NCBI RefSeq assembly: GCF_003144095.1
Contig: NZ_NSKH01000018.1
Location: forward strand, 2,013,541-2,077,540
Length of the DNA stretch: 64,000 nt
DNA from: Streptomyces sp. ICBB 8177
Lineage (GTDB): Bacteria > Actinomycetota > Actinomycetes > Streptomycetales > Streptomycetaceae
Reading direction: 5' to 3'
In this document: positions 1 through 8,234 of the stretch, one piece after another
Position numbering within the stretch: the first letter of the stretch is position 1
How the letters are laid out: the number at the start of each line of letters is the position of its first letter
Notes under the pieces: generated by a model
Database searches by the model: none
What the model was told of the DNA's origin: nothing
What the model saw: only the letters and a program-made list of their open reading frames with translations
Made by a program: the position numbers and the translations under genes

Positions 1-150
1 ACGGCCTCACCGCCCTACGGCAGGCCCAACAACCCGCACAACACGAACTACTCAAGACCGGCACCCCGTTGACCCTCGTCGTACGCGACACCGACTGCCG
101 CTGGACCCTCTCCGTGCGGCCGCCGCCGCGCTCGTGGTGCCGGGACGGAC
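1..150 (+). other. possible 3' end of an unidentified gene
   Basis: The frame starting at base 3 reads as plausible protein (a helix-like stretch, then TPLTLVVRDTDCRW) with good third-position GC. It has no stop before the strong hairpin at 151-189 and stays open to base 329, inside the opposing chitinase gene. Frame 1 does stop at 70-72 but reads as a Pro/Asn-rich peptide. I could not decide which frame is real, and no function is suggested. Confidence 0.25.
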
Positions 151-189
151 GCGCCGGTGGGCGGGACGCCGAACGCGTCCCGCCCACCG
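151..189. terminator. bidirectional hairpin terminator
   Basis: A perfect 17-bp inverted repeat (151-167 with 173-189) has a 5-nt loop. It lies just beyond the stop of the minus-strand chitinase gene and could also end a transcript entering from the left. No T-run follows, which is usual for actinobacterial terminators. Confidence 0.75.
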
Positions 190-207
190 GCCCTCCCGTT
201 CGACCGC

Positions 208-1854
208 TTACGGCAGCGCGTGCACGTGCGCGCCGACCTGGGTGGCGAACTGGTTGCCGTTGGCGGCATCCCAGTTGGTGGACCAGGTCATCGCGCCGCG
301 CAGCGTCGGCCACTTGGCCGGCGGCTTGAAGGAGCCGCAGCCGGTGCCCTGGGTCAGGCAGTCCAGCGCGTTGTTCACCACGGACGGCGAGACGTAGCCG
401 CTGCCCGCCGCGCTGGAGGAGGCCGGGACGCCGATGCCGACCTGCGAGGGGTCGAGACCGGCCTGGATCGCGGTGCAGGCCAGCGAGGTGATGAAGTCCA
501 CCGAGCCCTCGGAGTAGACGTTGCCGTCGCAGCCGTTCATCGAACCCGAGTTGTAGTACTGGGTGTTGACCACGGTGAGGATGTTCTTGATCTTCAGGGC
601 GGTCGCCAGGTAGTCGCTGGACGGCGAGAGCATGTCGATGGTCTGCGGGGCCATCGTGACGATCAGGCCCGAGCCCGCCTTCGCCGACAGGTCTTCGAGC
701 GCCTGGCTCATGTACGTCGGGTTGAGGCCGTTCTCCAGGTCGATGTCGACGCCGTCGAAGCCGTAGGTCTGCATCAGCGAGTAGACGCTGTTGGCGAAGT
801 TGGTCGCCGAGGTGGAGTCGGTGACCGAGATCGTGCCGTTCTGGCCGCCGACCGAGATGATGACCTTCCTGCCCGCCGCCTGCGCCGCCTTGATGTCCGC
901 CTTGAACTGGGCGTCGGTGTAGTTCAGGCAGGGGTCGAGGCTGAAGTCGACCGCGCCGGGCGTGGTGGTGGCGTTGGCGAACGCGACCGCGATGATGTCG
1001 TAGGCGCTGTTGACGTCCGTGAGCTTCTGGACGGTGGCGCCGTTGCAGAAGTCCTGCCAGTAGCCGGTGACCGCGTGCTTGGGCAGGCCGCCCCCGCTCG
1101 GACCGGTCGAGCCGCCGGTCGAACCTCCGGTGGTGGAGCCTCCGGTGGAGGTCCCGCCGGTGGTGGACCCTCCCGTCGTGGAGCCGCCGGTTGTCGAGCC
1201 TCCCGTGGTCGAACCCCCGGTCGTGGACCCGCCCGTGGTCGTGCCTCCGGTGCTCGTGCCTCCGGTGGTCGTCCCGCCGCTCGTGCCGCCGGAGCCCGCC
1301 GGGCCGGTCAGGGAGACGTCGTCGGCGTAGTACGCCGGCTGCCCGTACCAGCCGTGCAGGTAGACCGTGACCGACGTGGTGCTGGCGCCGGTGGTGAACT
1401 TGGTCGACAACTGCTGGTAGGAGGAGGCGGACGGCGTCCAGGTGGACGGGTCGGTCCCGCCGGTGCCGGTCGCCCCCAGGTAGACGTAGCTGCCCTGCAC
1501 GTACGCGCTCAGGGTGTACGAGGAGTTGGGCTGGACGCTGACGACCTGCGAGCACTGCGCGTCGTCGGACGACGACGGGGTCGCCTTCAGGGCCGAGGAG
1601 CCGCTGTGCACCGGGCTGGAGACGGTCGTGCCGCTGTTCGCGGTGCAGGTCCAGCCGGAAAGGCCGGACTCGAAGCCGGGGTTGGCGGCCAGGTTGGCGT
1701 CGGCCGCGCCGGCCGGGTTCGCCGTGGACAGGGTGAACAGGCCGATCCCGGCCGCCGAGAGCGCCACGGCGGCGGCGGTGAGCAGGGGGAGCGGGCGCCG
1801 GGAGTGCCGTGGGCCGCGACAGCCCGGCGCGTCGTGATGGCGTGGACCTGACAT
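208..1854 (-). CDS. secreted GH18 chitinase with N-terminal carbohydrate-binding module
   Basis: Extracellular endo-acting chitinase, 548 aa. Residues 1-50 are a basic/hydrophobic signal peptide ending near AGA/AD. Residues 52-185 form a beta-rich carbohydrate-binding module (NPGFESGLSGW opening, typical of CBM4/9- or CBM16-like modules). Residues 188-251 are a Gly/Thr/Ser linker of TTGGS repeats. The GH18 catalytic domain starts near residue 258, with the SxGG strand (ISVGGQNG, about 333-340) and the catalytic DGxDxDxE motif at 367-374, Glu374 being the proton donor. The start is the ATG preceded by AGGAGG; the open frame continues upstream to 2109, but that extension lacks a ribosome site. 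A DasR-type operator lies 63-78 bp upstream, implying control by N-acetylglucosamine/chitin. Family confidence is high; exact chain-end specificity is unknown. Confidence 0.93.
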   Translation of the reverse strand: MSGPRHHDAPGCRGPRHSRRPLPLLTAAAVALSAAGIGLFTLSTANPAGAADANLAANPGFESGLSGWTCTANSGTTVSSPVHSGSSALKATPSSSDDAQCSQVVSVQPNSSYTLSAYVQGSYVYLGATGTGGTDPSTWTPSASSYQQLSTKFTTGASTTSVTVYLHGWYGQPAYYADDVSLTGPAGSGGTSGGTTTGGTSTGGTTTGGSTTGGSTTGGSTTGGSTTGGSTTGGTSTGGSTTGGSTGGSTGPSGGGLPKHAVTGYWQDFCNGATVQKLTDVNSAYDIIAVAFANATTTPGAVDFSLDPCLNYTDAQFKADIKAAQAAGRKVIISVGGQNGTISVTDSTSATNFANSVYSLMQTYGFDGVDIDLENGLNPTYMSQALEDLSAKAGSGLIVTMAPQTIDMLSPSSDYLATALKIKNILTVVNTQYYNSGSMNGCDGNVYSEGSVDFITSLACTAIQAGLDPSQVGIGVPASSSAAGSGYVSPSVVNNALDCLTQGTGCGSFKPPAKWPTLRGAMTWSTNWDAANGNQFATQVGAHVHALP

Positions 1855-1903
1855 TGAAGCCTCCTGGGGGCAACGCTCGCGCGTCGGGAGGGTGGTGGGC
1901 TGT

Positions 1904-1932
1904 TGGCCTGGACCAAAGTGGTCCAGACCAGT
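1904..1932 (-). promoter_or_regulatory. DasR-type (dre) operator and chitinase direct repeats
   Basis: On the minus strand, 1932-1917 reads ACTGGTCTGGACCACT, one base from the DasR consensus ACTGGTCTAGACCACT as I recall it. The same stretch holds two 12-bp direct repeats, TGGTCTGGACCA (1919-1930) and TGGTCCAGGCCA (1904-1915), spaced by 3 bp. This is the arrangement described for Streptomyces chitinase promoters. DasR, a GntR-family repressor, would release the site when amino-sugar phosphates accumulate. The site is visible; its use is inferred. Confidence 0.85.
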
Positions 1933-2150
1933 GCTGGTGTCAAGGGTTCGGGCACGGCTTCCCGCGGGGCTGGGCCACGGGCTCAGGCACGGTTCGGGGC
2001 ACGGGCTTCCCGCATGGTTGCGGTGCGTCGCGGTTGGGTAGCAGAAGGCACTGCTCATCCCGTAAATCCCGGATAGGCTGCGGGCCACCGTGAGGCGCGA
2101 GGGGTTCAACGGGCGGGTGTCCGGGCAGCGGTGAGACGCAGGGGGTTCGC

Positions 2151-2993
2151 ATGTCGACCGTCATCGGCGTGACCAGCAAGGACCTCCTGCTGCCCGCCCC
2201 CGACCAGCACACCCCGGCCGGCCTCGTGCTGCCCGCGCCGGACCAGCAGTCGCTGGACCAGGCGCTGTCGACGGCGTGGGCCGCGCTGGAGGCGGTCGGC
2301 CACCTCGTCGTCCTGGTCCCGGCGGGCCTGCCGGACGAGCACCGCAGACGGCTGCACGCGATCCGCTCGCTGCTGGAGACCGAGCGGATGGCGCTGGTCG
2401 AGGTGGACCTGCCGCCACTCGCCCTGGCCCTGCTCGCCCAGCAGTTACGCCAGATCTCCCGCTACGACCTCGGGCCCGGGGTGCTCGCCTGCGCGGCCCG
2501 GCTGCTCGCCCACTACCTGCACGCGGGCGCGGTCCTGTCCAGCGTGACCGGGCTCGACCGGCTGGAGGTCGGCCTCGCCCCGCACCTGCGCTCCTGGCTG
2601 CCGGGCGCCCGCTTCGCCGTCCTCGCCGCCCCCGCCGCCACCCTCACCCCCCTCGGCCCGCACACCCGGCTGCCCGGGCCCGACTACCCCACCCATCTCG
2701 CGCTGGCCGCCCACGGCCTGGCCGACGAGTGGGTGCGCGCCCGGCTCGGGCCCGAGTGGAACTGCGGTCACGTGCGCGAGCTGCCGCTGCCACGGGACTC
2801 CGCCCGCTGGTGGGGCACGCCCCGGCTGGTGGAGTTCGCCGCGTACATCGCGGACGTCGGGGTGCTCTACCAGCTCGTCACCTCCGCGCACCGGGCGCGA
2901 TGCCGCTGGTGCGGGCTCGAACTCGTCGGCGACCGCTGCGGGTTCTGCGCCTGCCCGGCCACCGACCCGGCGGAGCACGGCGCCGTGCCGTAG
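2151..2993 (+). CDS. conserved hypothetical protein with C-terminal zinc ribbon
   Basis: 280 aa, ATG start, no signal peptide. The first ~240 residues are an Ala/Leu-rich globular protein that I cannot place in a family. The C-terminus carries two closely spaced cysteine pairs, CRWCG and CGFCAC (about residues 255-270), which look like a small zinc ribbon. It stands 78 bp before cpaB and heads the forward Tad-pilus gene run, so a pilus-linked role is possible but rests on position only. Confidence 0.75.
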   Translation: MSTVIGVTSKDLLLPAPDQHTPAGLVLPAPDQQSLDQALSTAWAALEAVGHLVVLVPAGLPDEHRRRLHAIRSLLETERMALVEVDLPPLALALLAQQLRQISRYDLGPGVLACAARLLAHYLHAGAVLSSVTGLDRLEVGLAPHLRSWLPGARFAVLAAPAATLTPLGPHTRLPGPDYPTHLALAAHGLADEWVRARLGPEWNCGHVRELPLPRDSARWWGTPRLVEFAAYIADVGVLYQLVTSAHRARCRWCGLELVGDRCGFCACPATDPAEHGAVP

Positions 2994-3071
2994 CCGCCGC
3001 GCGCCACCCCCGCCTGAACGACAAGCACAGCCAGTCCGTTCGTCCCCCGTCCGAAGCGATTGGTCCTGCCG

Positions 3072-3779
3072 ATGAACTCACGTCAGCGGCGCGGTGTGGT
3101 CCTGCTCACGCTGTCCGTCCTGTGCGCGATCGCCGCCTTCTTCGGAGTCGTCGCCGTCGTGGGCGACGTCGACTCCAAGGTGGGGTCCGAGACGACGGCG
3201 TACGAGCTGGACCAGGACATACCCGCCTACCAGCCGCTGAGCCCCGGCCAGTTCCACCGGGTGAGCGTGCCGAAGCGCTGGCTGCCCGCCACCGCCGTCA
3301 CCGACCTCGGCGACGTCAACGGCAAGATCGCCGCCGCCGCGCTCAGCAAGGGCTCGCTGCTCCAGACCGACATGGTCTCCGACCGGCCCCAACTTCGGCC
3401 CGGCGAACAGGAGATCGCGATCATGGTCGACGCCGAGACCGGGGTGGCGGGCACCATCGTCCCCGGCGACCAGGTCAACATCTTCGCCACCTTCGCCAAC
3501 GGCGGCCCGGGCGGCAAGCCCGAGTCGCGGATCATCGTCAGCGACGCCCGGGTCCTGGAGATCGGCAAGATCACCCAGGCCGGGCAGACCAGCGACCAGA
3601 ACGACAGCCGGGACCCGGGCAAACAGGTCCCCATCACCTTCGCGCTCCAGACCGAGGACGCCCAACGGGTCGCCTACGCCGAGTCGTTCGCGACCAAGGT
3701 CAGGCTCGCCCTGGTCGCCCCCGGCAGCCCCTCGGTCCCGCAGGACCAGCGCACCTACACCCTCGACGGCGACAAGTGA
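3072..3779 (+). CDS. cpaB: Flp pilus assembly protein CpaB/RcpC
   Basis: 235 aa. CpaB/RcpC proteins are membrane-anchored, with a SAF domain, and belong to Tad/Flp pilus machines. Seen here: a basic start followed by one transmembrane helix (residues ~8-32), then a SAF-like region (AYQPLSPGQFHRVSVP to SKGSLLQTDMVS), then the RcpC domain with EQEIAIMVDAETGVAG and PGDQVNIFATF. The chosen ATG has no clear Shine-Dalgarno site; an in-frame TTG at 3060 is the alternative. The next gene starts 7 bp downstream, so cpaB is probably the first core pilus gene of the operon. Confidence 0.85.
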   Translation: MNSRQRRGVVLLTLSVLCAIAAFFGVVAVVGDVDSKVGSETTAYELDQDIPAYQPLSPGQFHRVSVPKRWLPATAVTDLGDVNGKIAAAALSKGSLLQTDMVSDRPQLRPGEQEIAIMVDAETGVAGTIVPGDQVNIFATFANGGPGGKPESRIIVSDARVLEIGKITQAGQTSDQNDSRDPGKQVPITFALQTEDAQRVAYAESFATKVRLALVAPGSPSVPQDQRTYTLDGDK

Positions 3780-3786
3780 GACGCGC

Positions 3787-5049
3787 ATGACCATCCGCCT
3801 GCTGGCCGCCGTCGCCGACCCCGACGCCGCGCGGACCACCACCACTCTCCTCGGCCAGGTGCCCGGCACCGAACCGGCCACCACCGTCGCCGACTCCGCC
3901 GCCCTCCTCGACACCCTCGCCGCGCTCGCCGCCTCGGGCGTGGACGACCTGCCCGAAGTGGTCCTCGTCCACGAGGGCGTCGGCCCGATGCCGCCCCTGG
4001 ACCTGGTACGGGAGGTCGCGCTGCGCTTCCCGGCCGTCGGCGTGATCCTGCTCAGCGCCGACCAGGGCCCCGCGCTGTACTCGGCCGCGATGGACGCAGG
4101 CGCGCGCGGGCTGATCGGCCTGCCGCCGTCGTACGAGGAACTGGCGCCCCGGGTGCGCTCGGCCGCCGCGTGGGCCTGCGGCGTACGGCGCCACCTCGGC
4201 GGGAGCGGCGCGGACGCGCCGGGCGGGCGGACCGGCACGGTGGTGACCGTCTCCGGTGCCAAGGGCGGCGTCGGGGCCACCGTCACCGCCGTCCAACTCG
4301 CCCTCGCCGCGCAGGCGTCCGGCCGCTCGGTCGCGCTGGTCGACATGGACCTCCAGACCGGCGACCTCGCCTCCTACCTCGACGTGCGCTTCCGGCGGTC
4401 CATCGCCGACCTCGCGGAGATCACCGACATCTCCTCCCGGGTGCTGGCCGACGCCATGTTCAGCCACCCCGGCGGCCTGTCGCTGCTGCTCGCCCCCGCC
4501 GAAGGCGAACAGGGCGAGGCGGTCACCGACCGCGCCGCCCGCCAGATCGTCACCGCGCTGCGCGCCCGGTACGACGTCGTGGTGATCGACTGCGGCAGCC
4601 GGCTGGAGGGCGCCAGCGCGGTCGCCGTCGAACTCGCCGATGTCGCCCTGCTGTTGCTGACCCCGGACGTGGTGGCCGTGCGGGCCGCCAAGCGCACCGT
4701 GCGCCTGTGGGACCGCCTGCGGGTGCGCAAGCCGCAGGACGTGCGCACGGTCGTCAACCGCCACACCCGGCACACCGAGATCCAGCCCGCCCTGGTCGAA
4801 CGCGTCACCGGCACCCGCGCCGCCCGCACCGTCGTGCCCGCCGCGTTCAAGGAACTCCAGGCGGTCGTGGACAGCGGCCGGATGGACGAACTCGACCAGC
4901 GCGGCGCCATCCGCAAGGCGCTGTGGTCGCTGGCGGCCGAGATCGGGGTGGCGGGGGCCCCGGCCACCCCGGCCCGCGCCGACCGCACCGCGCACCGCCT
5001 GCCGCGCCGCTCGGAGCGCAGGGCCATCGGCGCGGGCGGGGGGAGCTGA
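3787..5049 (+). CDS. cpaE: CpaE/TadZ-like MinD-family ATPase, pilus localisation
   Basis: 420 aa. TadZ/CpaE proteins place the Tad secretion machine in the cell. The N-terminal ~130 residues resemble a receiver domain (ILLSADQGPALYSAAMDAGARGLIGLP). The MinD/ParA-like ATPase follows from residue ~148: Walker A AKGGVGATVTA, switch DMDLQTGDLASYL, Walker B VVIDCG. The signature lysine of KGGVG is kept, but the usual Walker lysine (GKT/S) is alanine, a deviation I recall for TadZ proteins. The gene is 7 bp after cpaB and 2 bp before tadE. Confidence 0.88.
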   Translation: MTIRLLAAVADPDAARTTTTLLGQVPGTEPATTVADSAALLDTLAALAASGVDDLPEVVLVHEGVGPMPPLDLVREVALRFPAVGVILLSADQGPALYSAAMDAGARGLIGLPPSYEELAPRVRSAAAWACGVRRHLGGSGADAPGGRTGTVVTVSGAKGGVGATVTAVQLALAAQASGRSVALVDMDLQTGDLASYLDVRFRRSIADLAEITDISSRVLADAMFSHPGGLSLLLAPAEGEQGEAVTDRAARQIVTALRARYDVVVIDCGSRLEGASAVAVELADVALLLLTPDVVAVRAAKRTVRLWDRLRVRKPQDVRTVVNRHTRHTEIQPALVERVTGTRAARTVVPAAFKELQAVVDSGRMDELDQRGAIRKALWSLAAEIGVAGAPATPARADRTAHRLPRRSERRAIGAGGGS

Positions 5050-5051
5050 CG

Positions 5052-5471
5052 ATGCGCTTGTCGAACGCGACGGCGGGCCGACGGAACGCGACGACGCGCC
5101 CGCGAGACGTGAGCAGGCGCCTGCGGTCCGATCGCGGGCAGATCAGCGTCGAGCTGCTGGGGATGACCCCGCTGATCCTGCTGACGCTGCTGCTCATCTG
5201 GCAGTTCGTGCTGGCCGGTTACACCTTCACGCTCGCGGGGGACGCCGCCGACCGGGCCGCGCGGGCCGCGGCGGTGGGCCAGGACGCACAGGCCGCCGCC
5301 ACCGCCGACCTGCCGTCCGCGTGGGCCGCGAACGCCTCGGTGGCCGTCGGCGGCTCCGGGGACGTGGTGACCGCGAGGGTCGCCCTGAAGGTCCCGGTGC
5401 TCGTCCCCGGCTTCCTGGCCTTCCCGTTCACCGTGGACGGGACGGCGGGCGCGGGGAAGGAGACGCCGTGA
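5052..5471 (+). CDS. TadE-like minor pilin
   Basis: 139 aa pseudopilin. The basic N-terminus RSDRGQISVELLG followed by a ~22-residue hydrophobic helix is the TadE signature: prepilin peptidase would cut after the Gly before QISVE. The remainder is a small extracytoplasmic domain. The ATG overlaps the purine-rich end of cpaE (GGGGAG). The stop is shared with the GTG of the next tadE-like gene. Confidence 0.85.
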   Translation: MRLSNATAGRRNATTRPRDVSRRLRSDRGQISVELLGMTPLILLTLLLIWQFVLAGYTFTLAGDAADRAARAAAVGQDAQAAATADLPSAWAANASVAVGGSGDVVTARVALKVPVLVPGFLAFPFTVDGTAGAGKETP

Positions 5472-5893
5472 GCCGGAACACGGGAGGGACGGACGCGGTG
5501 GGCCGGAGCGGGGAAGGGGCGGACGCGGTGAGCCTGGACGCGGGGAGGCCGGGCGGGCGCCGGACGCGTCGGCCCGGAGGCGATCGCGGGTCGGTCGCCA
5601 TCGAGTACCTCGGCTTCCTGCCCGTCCTGCTGCTCGTGGCCCTCGCCGGGGTCCAGTTGGGCCTGGTCGCCTACGCGGGCGTGCAGGCCGGGACCGCCGC
5701 GCGGGCCGCGGCCCGCACCGACAGCGCCGCCGCCGGGGCCGCCTCCGCGAGCGGCTGGCTCAAGCCCCGGATCGGCATGGACGAGGGCGCGGACCGGGTG
5801 ACCGCGACCGTCACCGTCACCGTGCCGTCCGTCCTGCCCGGAATCTCCTTCCTCGACCCGGTGACGCGCAGCGCCACCATGCCCCGGGACTGA
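5468..5893 (+). CDS. second TadE/TadF-like minor pilin
   Basis: 141 aa. The GTG start overlaps the preceding stop (GTGA). A charged, low-complexity leader of ~37 residues precedes GDRGSVAIEYLG and a hydrophobic helix, the TadE/TadF prepilin arrangement. The stop overlaps the tadA start (TGATG), implying translational coupling. An unusually polar, repetitive leader (DAV.RSGEGADAVSLDAG) is the only oddity. Confidence 0.82.
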   Translation: MSRNTGGTDAVGRSGEGADAVSLDAGRPGGRRTRRPGGDRGSVAIEYLGFLPVLLLVALAGVQLGLVAYAGVQAGTAARAAARTDSAAAGAASASGWLKPRIGMDEGADRVTATVTVTVPSVLPGISFLDPVTRSATMPRD

Positions 5894-7239
5894 TGCGCAT
5901 GACGAGCCTGCGATCCCGTGTCGCCGCCCCCGAACCGGACTCCGGGCGGCAGCAGGAGAGCCACCTGACCGCCACCTACCGCGCCAAGCTGCTGGAGGAG
6001 ATCGACCTCGCCGAGATGTCCTCGCTCGCGATGGCCGAGCGCAGAAGGCGCCTCGAACGCGTCCTCGGCCACATCATCAGCCGCGAGGGCCCGGTCCTGT
6101 CCACGCAGGAGCGGACCTCGCTGATCCGCCGGGTCGTCGACGAGGCGCTGGGCCTCGGCGTGCTGGAGCCGCTGCTGGAGGACGCGAGCGTCACCGAGAT
6201 CATGGTCAACGGGCCCGACCACGTCTACGTCGAGCGGGCCGGGCGGGTCGAGCGGGTGGACGCCAGGTTCGCCTCCACCGAGCAGCTGATGCAGACCATC
6301 GAACGCATCGTGTCCACCGTCAACCGCCGCGTGGACGAGTCGAATCCGATGGTCGACGCCCGGCTGCCGTCCGGCGAGCGCGTCAACGTCATCATCCCGC
6401 CGCTGTCGCTGACCGGCCCGACGCTGACCATCCGCCGCTTCCCGCGCTCCTACACCCTCGCCCAACTGCTGGAACTGGGCTCGCTGGACGAGCACATGCT
6501 GACGCTGCTGGCCGCCCTGGTGCGCGCCAAGTTCAACCTGATCGTCTCCGGCGCCACCGGCTCGGGCAAGACCACCCTGCTCAACGCGCTGTCCGGACTG
6601 ATCCCGGACGGCGAGCGCATCGTCACCGTCGAGGACGCGGCCGAACTCCAGCTCCAGCAGAGCCACGTGATCCGGCTGGAGAGCCGGCCGCCCAACGTCG
6701 AGGGCAAGGGCCGCATCACCATCCGCGACCTGGTCCGCAACTCGCTGCGCATGCGCCCCGACCGCATCATCGTCGGCGAGGTGCGCGGTGGCGAGACCCT
6801 CGACATGCTCCAGGCGATGTCCACAGGACACGACGGCTCGCTGGCCACCGTGCACGCCAACTCGGCCGAGGACGCGCTGATGCGGCTCCAGACGCTGGCG
6901 TCGATGAGCGAGGTCAAGGTGCCGTTCGAGGCGCTGCGCGACCAGATCAACAGCGCGGTGGACGTCATCGTGCAGCTCACCCGCAGCGCCGACGGCTCGC
7001 GCCGGGTCACCGAGATCGCGTTGCTGTCCTCGCGCGGCCGGGAGGGCTTCCGGCTGGTGACCGCGGGGGAGTTCCGGGCCGGGCCGCTGGGCGCCGACCG
7101 TGTCACCCGCGGCTTCTGGGAGCACCACCCGCTGCCGCGCAGGACCGCCGACCGCCTCTACCTGGCGGGCGAGGCGGTGCCGCCCGCGTTCGGCGTGGCC
7201 ACCGGCGAGGACCAACTCACCCTGCGGAAGGCGGAGTAG
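5893..7239 (+). CDS. tadA: Tad pilus assembly ATPase TadA/CpaF
   Basis: 448 aa secretion ATPase of the type II/IV superfamily; hexameric, it powers pilus extension from the cytoplasmic face. Visible motifs: N-terminal domain with VTEIMVNGPDHVYVERAGR, Walker A SGATGSGKTTLLNAL (about 217-231), Asp box (ERIVTVEDAAELQLQ), Walker B MRPDRIIVGEVRGGET and His box GHDGSLATVHANS. The length is normal. The ATG overlaps the previous stop, and tadB begins 2 bp downstream. Confidence 0.96.
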   Translation: MRMTSLRSRVAAPEPDSGRQQESHLTATYRAKLLEEIDLAEMSSLAMAERRRRLERVLGHIISREGPVLSTQERTSLIRRVVDEALGLGVLEPLLEDASVTEIMVNGPDHVYVERAGRVERVDARFASTEQLMQTIERIVSTVNRRVDESNPMVDARLPSGERVNVIIPPLSLTGPTLTIRRFPRSYTLAQLLELGSLDEHMLTLLAALVRAKFNLIVSGATGSGKTTLLNALSGLIPDGERIVTVEDAAELQLQQSHVIRLESRPPNVEGKGRITIRDLVRNSLRMRPDRIIVGEVRGGETLDMLQAMSTGHDGSLATVHANSAEDALMRLQTLASMSEVKVPFEALRDQINSAVDVIVQLTRSADGSRRVTEIALLSSRGREGFRLVTAGEFRAGPLGADRVTRGFWEHHPLPRRTADRLYLAGEAVPPAFGVATGEDQLTLRKAE

Positions 7240-7241
7240 CG

Positions 7242-8180
7242 ATGCGACCGATGGGCTGGTTCGCGCTGGGCGCCGCGTTCGCCGCCTGCGTGCTCGCCGT
7301 GTGGGGGCTGCGGGTGTGGACGCGGGGGCGGGCGGAGCGGCGGGAGCTGGTCGACCGGCTGACCGGCGCGGGCCCCGCGCGGCGCGCCGGGCGCCGGGAA
7401 CGGTTCGCCGGGCTGGACAGCGCCGTGCGCCGCACCCGCTACGGCCGCGGCCTGGAACGCAGGCTCGCCGCCACCGGACTCGACGTGAGCCCGGGGGAGT
7501 TCACCGCGTGGCTGGTGGTCGCGGTGGCCGGGGTGTGGGTGCTGGCGGCGGCGGTGCTTGCGCCGTTCTTCGGGCCGCTCGCGGGCGCGGTGGCCGCCTG
7601 GTCCGCGTACGCGTTCCTCAACTGGCGGCACAGGAAGCGCATCGAACGCTTCGTCGGTCAACTGCCGGAACTCTCCCGGCTGCTGGCCAACAGCGCCTCC
7701 GCCGGGCTCGCGTTGCGCACCTCCATCGGCATGGCCGCCGACGAACTGGAGGCACCGGCGGGCGAGGAGCTGACCAGGGTCGCCGACGCGCTGGCGGTCG
7801 GCCACTCGCTGGAGGACGCGCTCGGCGACCTGCGCGAGCGGCTGCCCTCGCGTGAACTCGCCGTCCTGGTCACCACGCTGGTGCTCTCCAGCCGGGCGGG
7901 CGGCACGCTGGTGGAGTCGCTGCGCAACCTCACCGACACGCTTCAGGAGCGCAAGGAGACCCGGCGCGAGGTGCGCACCACCCTCTCGCAGGTCACCGTC
8001 ACCGCCTACGCGGTCCCCGCGATCGGGATCGGCGCGCTGCTGATGCTCAACCGGATGGCGCCCGGATCGTTGGACACCATGACCGGGACGTTCCTGGGGC
8101 AGGCGGCCGTCGTGGTGGCGTTCGCGCTGTACGGGATCGGCTTCGTGGCCATCCGGCGGCTGGCGCGGATCGATGTGTGA
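7242..8180 (+). CDS. tadB: Tad pilus inner-membrane protein TadB
   Basis: 312 aa, type II secretion F-domain protein. One N-terminal transmembrane helix, a basic cytoplasmic stretch, paired helices at about 87-125, the GspF cytoplasmic domain (LPELSRLLANSASAGLALRTSIGMAADEL), and two C-terminal helices. It forms the membrane platform with TadC and TadA. It sits 2 bp after tadA. Confidence 0.92.
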   Translation: MRPMGWFALGAAFAACVLAVWGLRVWTRGRAERRELVDRLTGAGPARRAGRRERFAGLDSAVRRTRYGRGLERRLAATGLDVSPGEFTAWLVVAVAGVWVLAAAVLAPFFGPLAGAVAAWSAYAFLNWRHRKRIERFVGQLPELSRLLANSASAGLALRTSIGMAADELEAPAGEELTRVADALAVGHSLEDALGDLRERLPSRELAVLVTTLVLSSRAGGTLVESLRNLTDTLQERKETRREVRTTLSQVTVTAYAVPAIGIGALLMLNRMAPGSLDTMTGTFLGQAAVVVAFALYGIGFVAIRRLARIDV

Positions 8181-8234
8181 GCGCGACACGGCGTCCGGTC
8201 CTCACGAGGACGCGCACGAGGGGAGGCAGGGGTG

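Noticed and set aside
208-2109. Longer chitinase start upstream of 1854
   Set aside because: The extension would cover the DasR operator and lacks a ribosome site, whereas 1854 has AGGAGG and a normal signal peptide.
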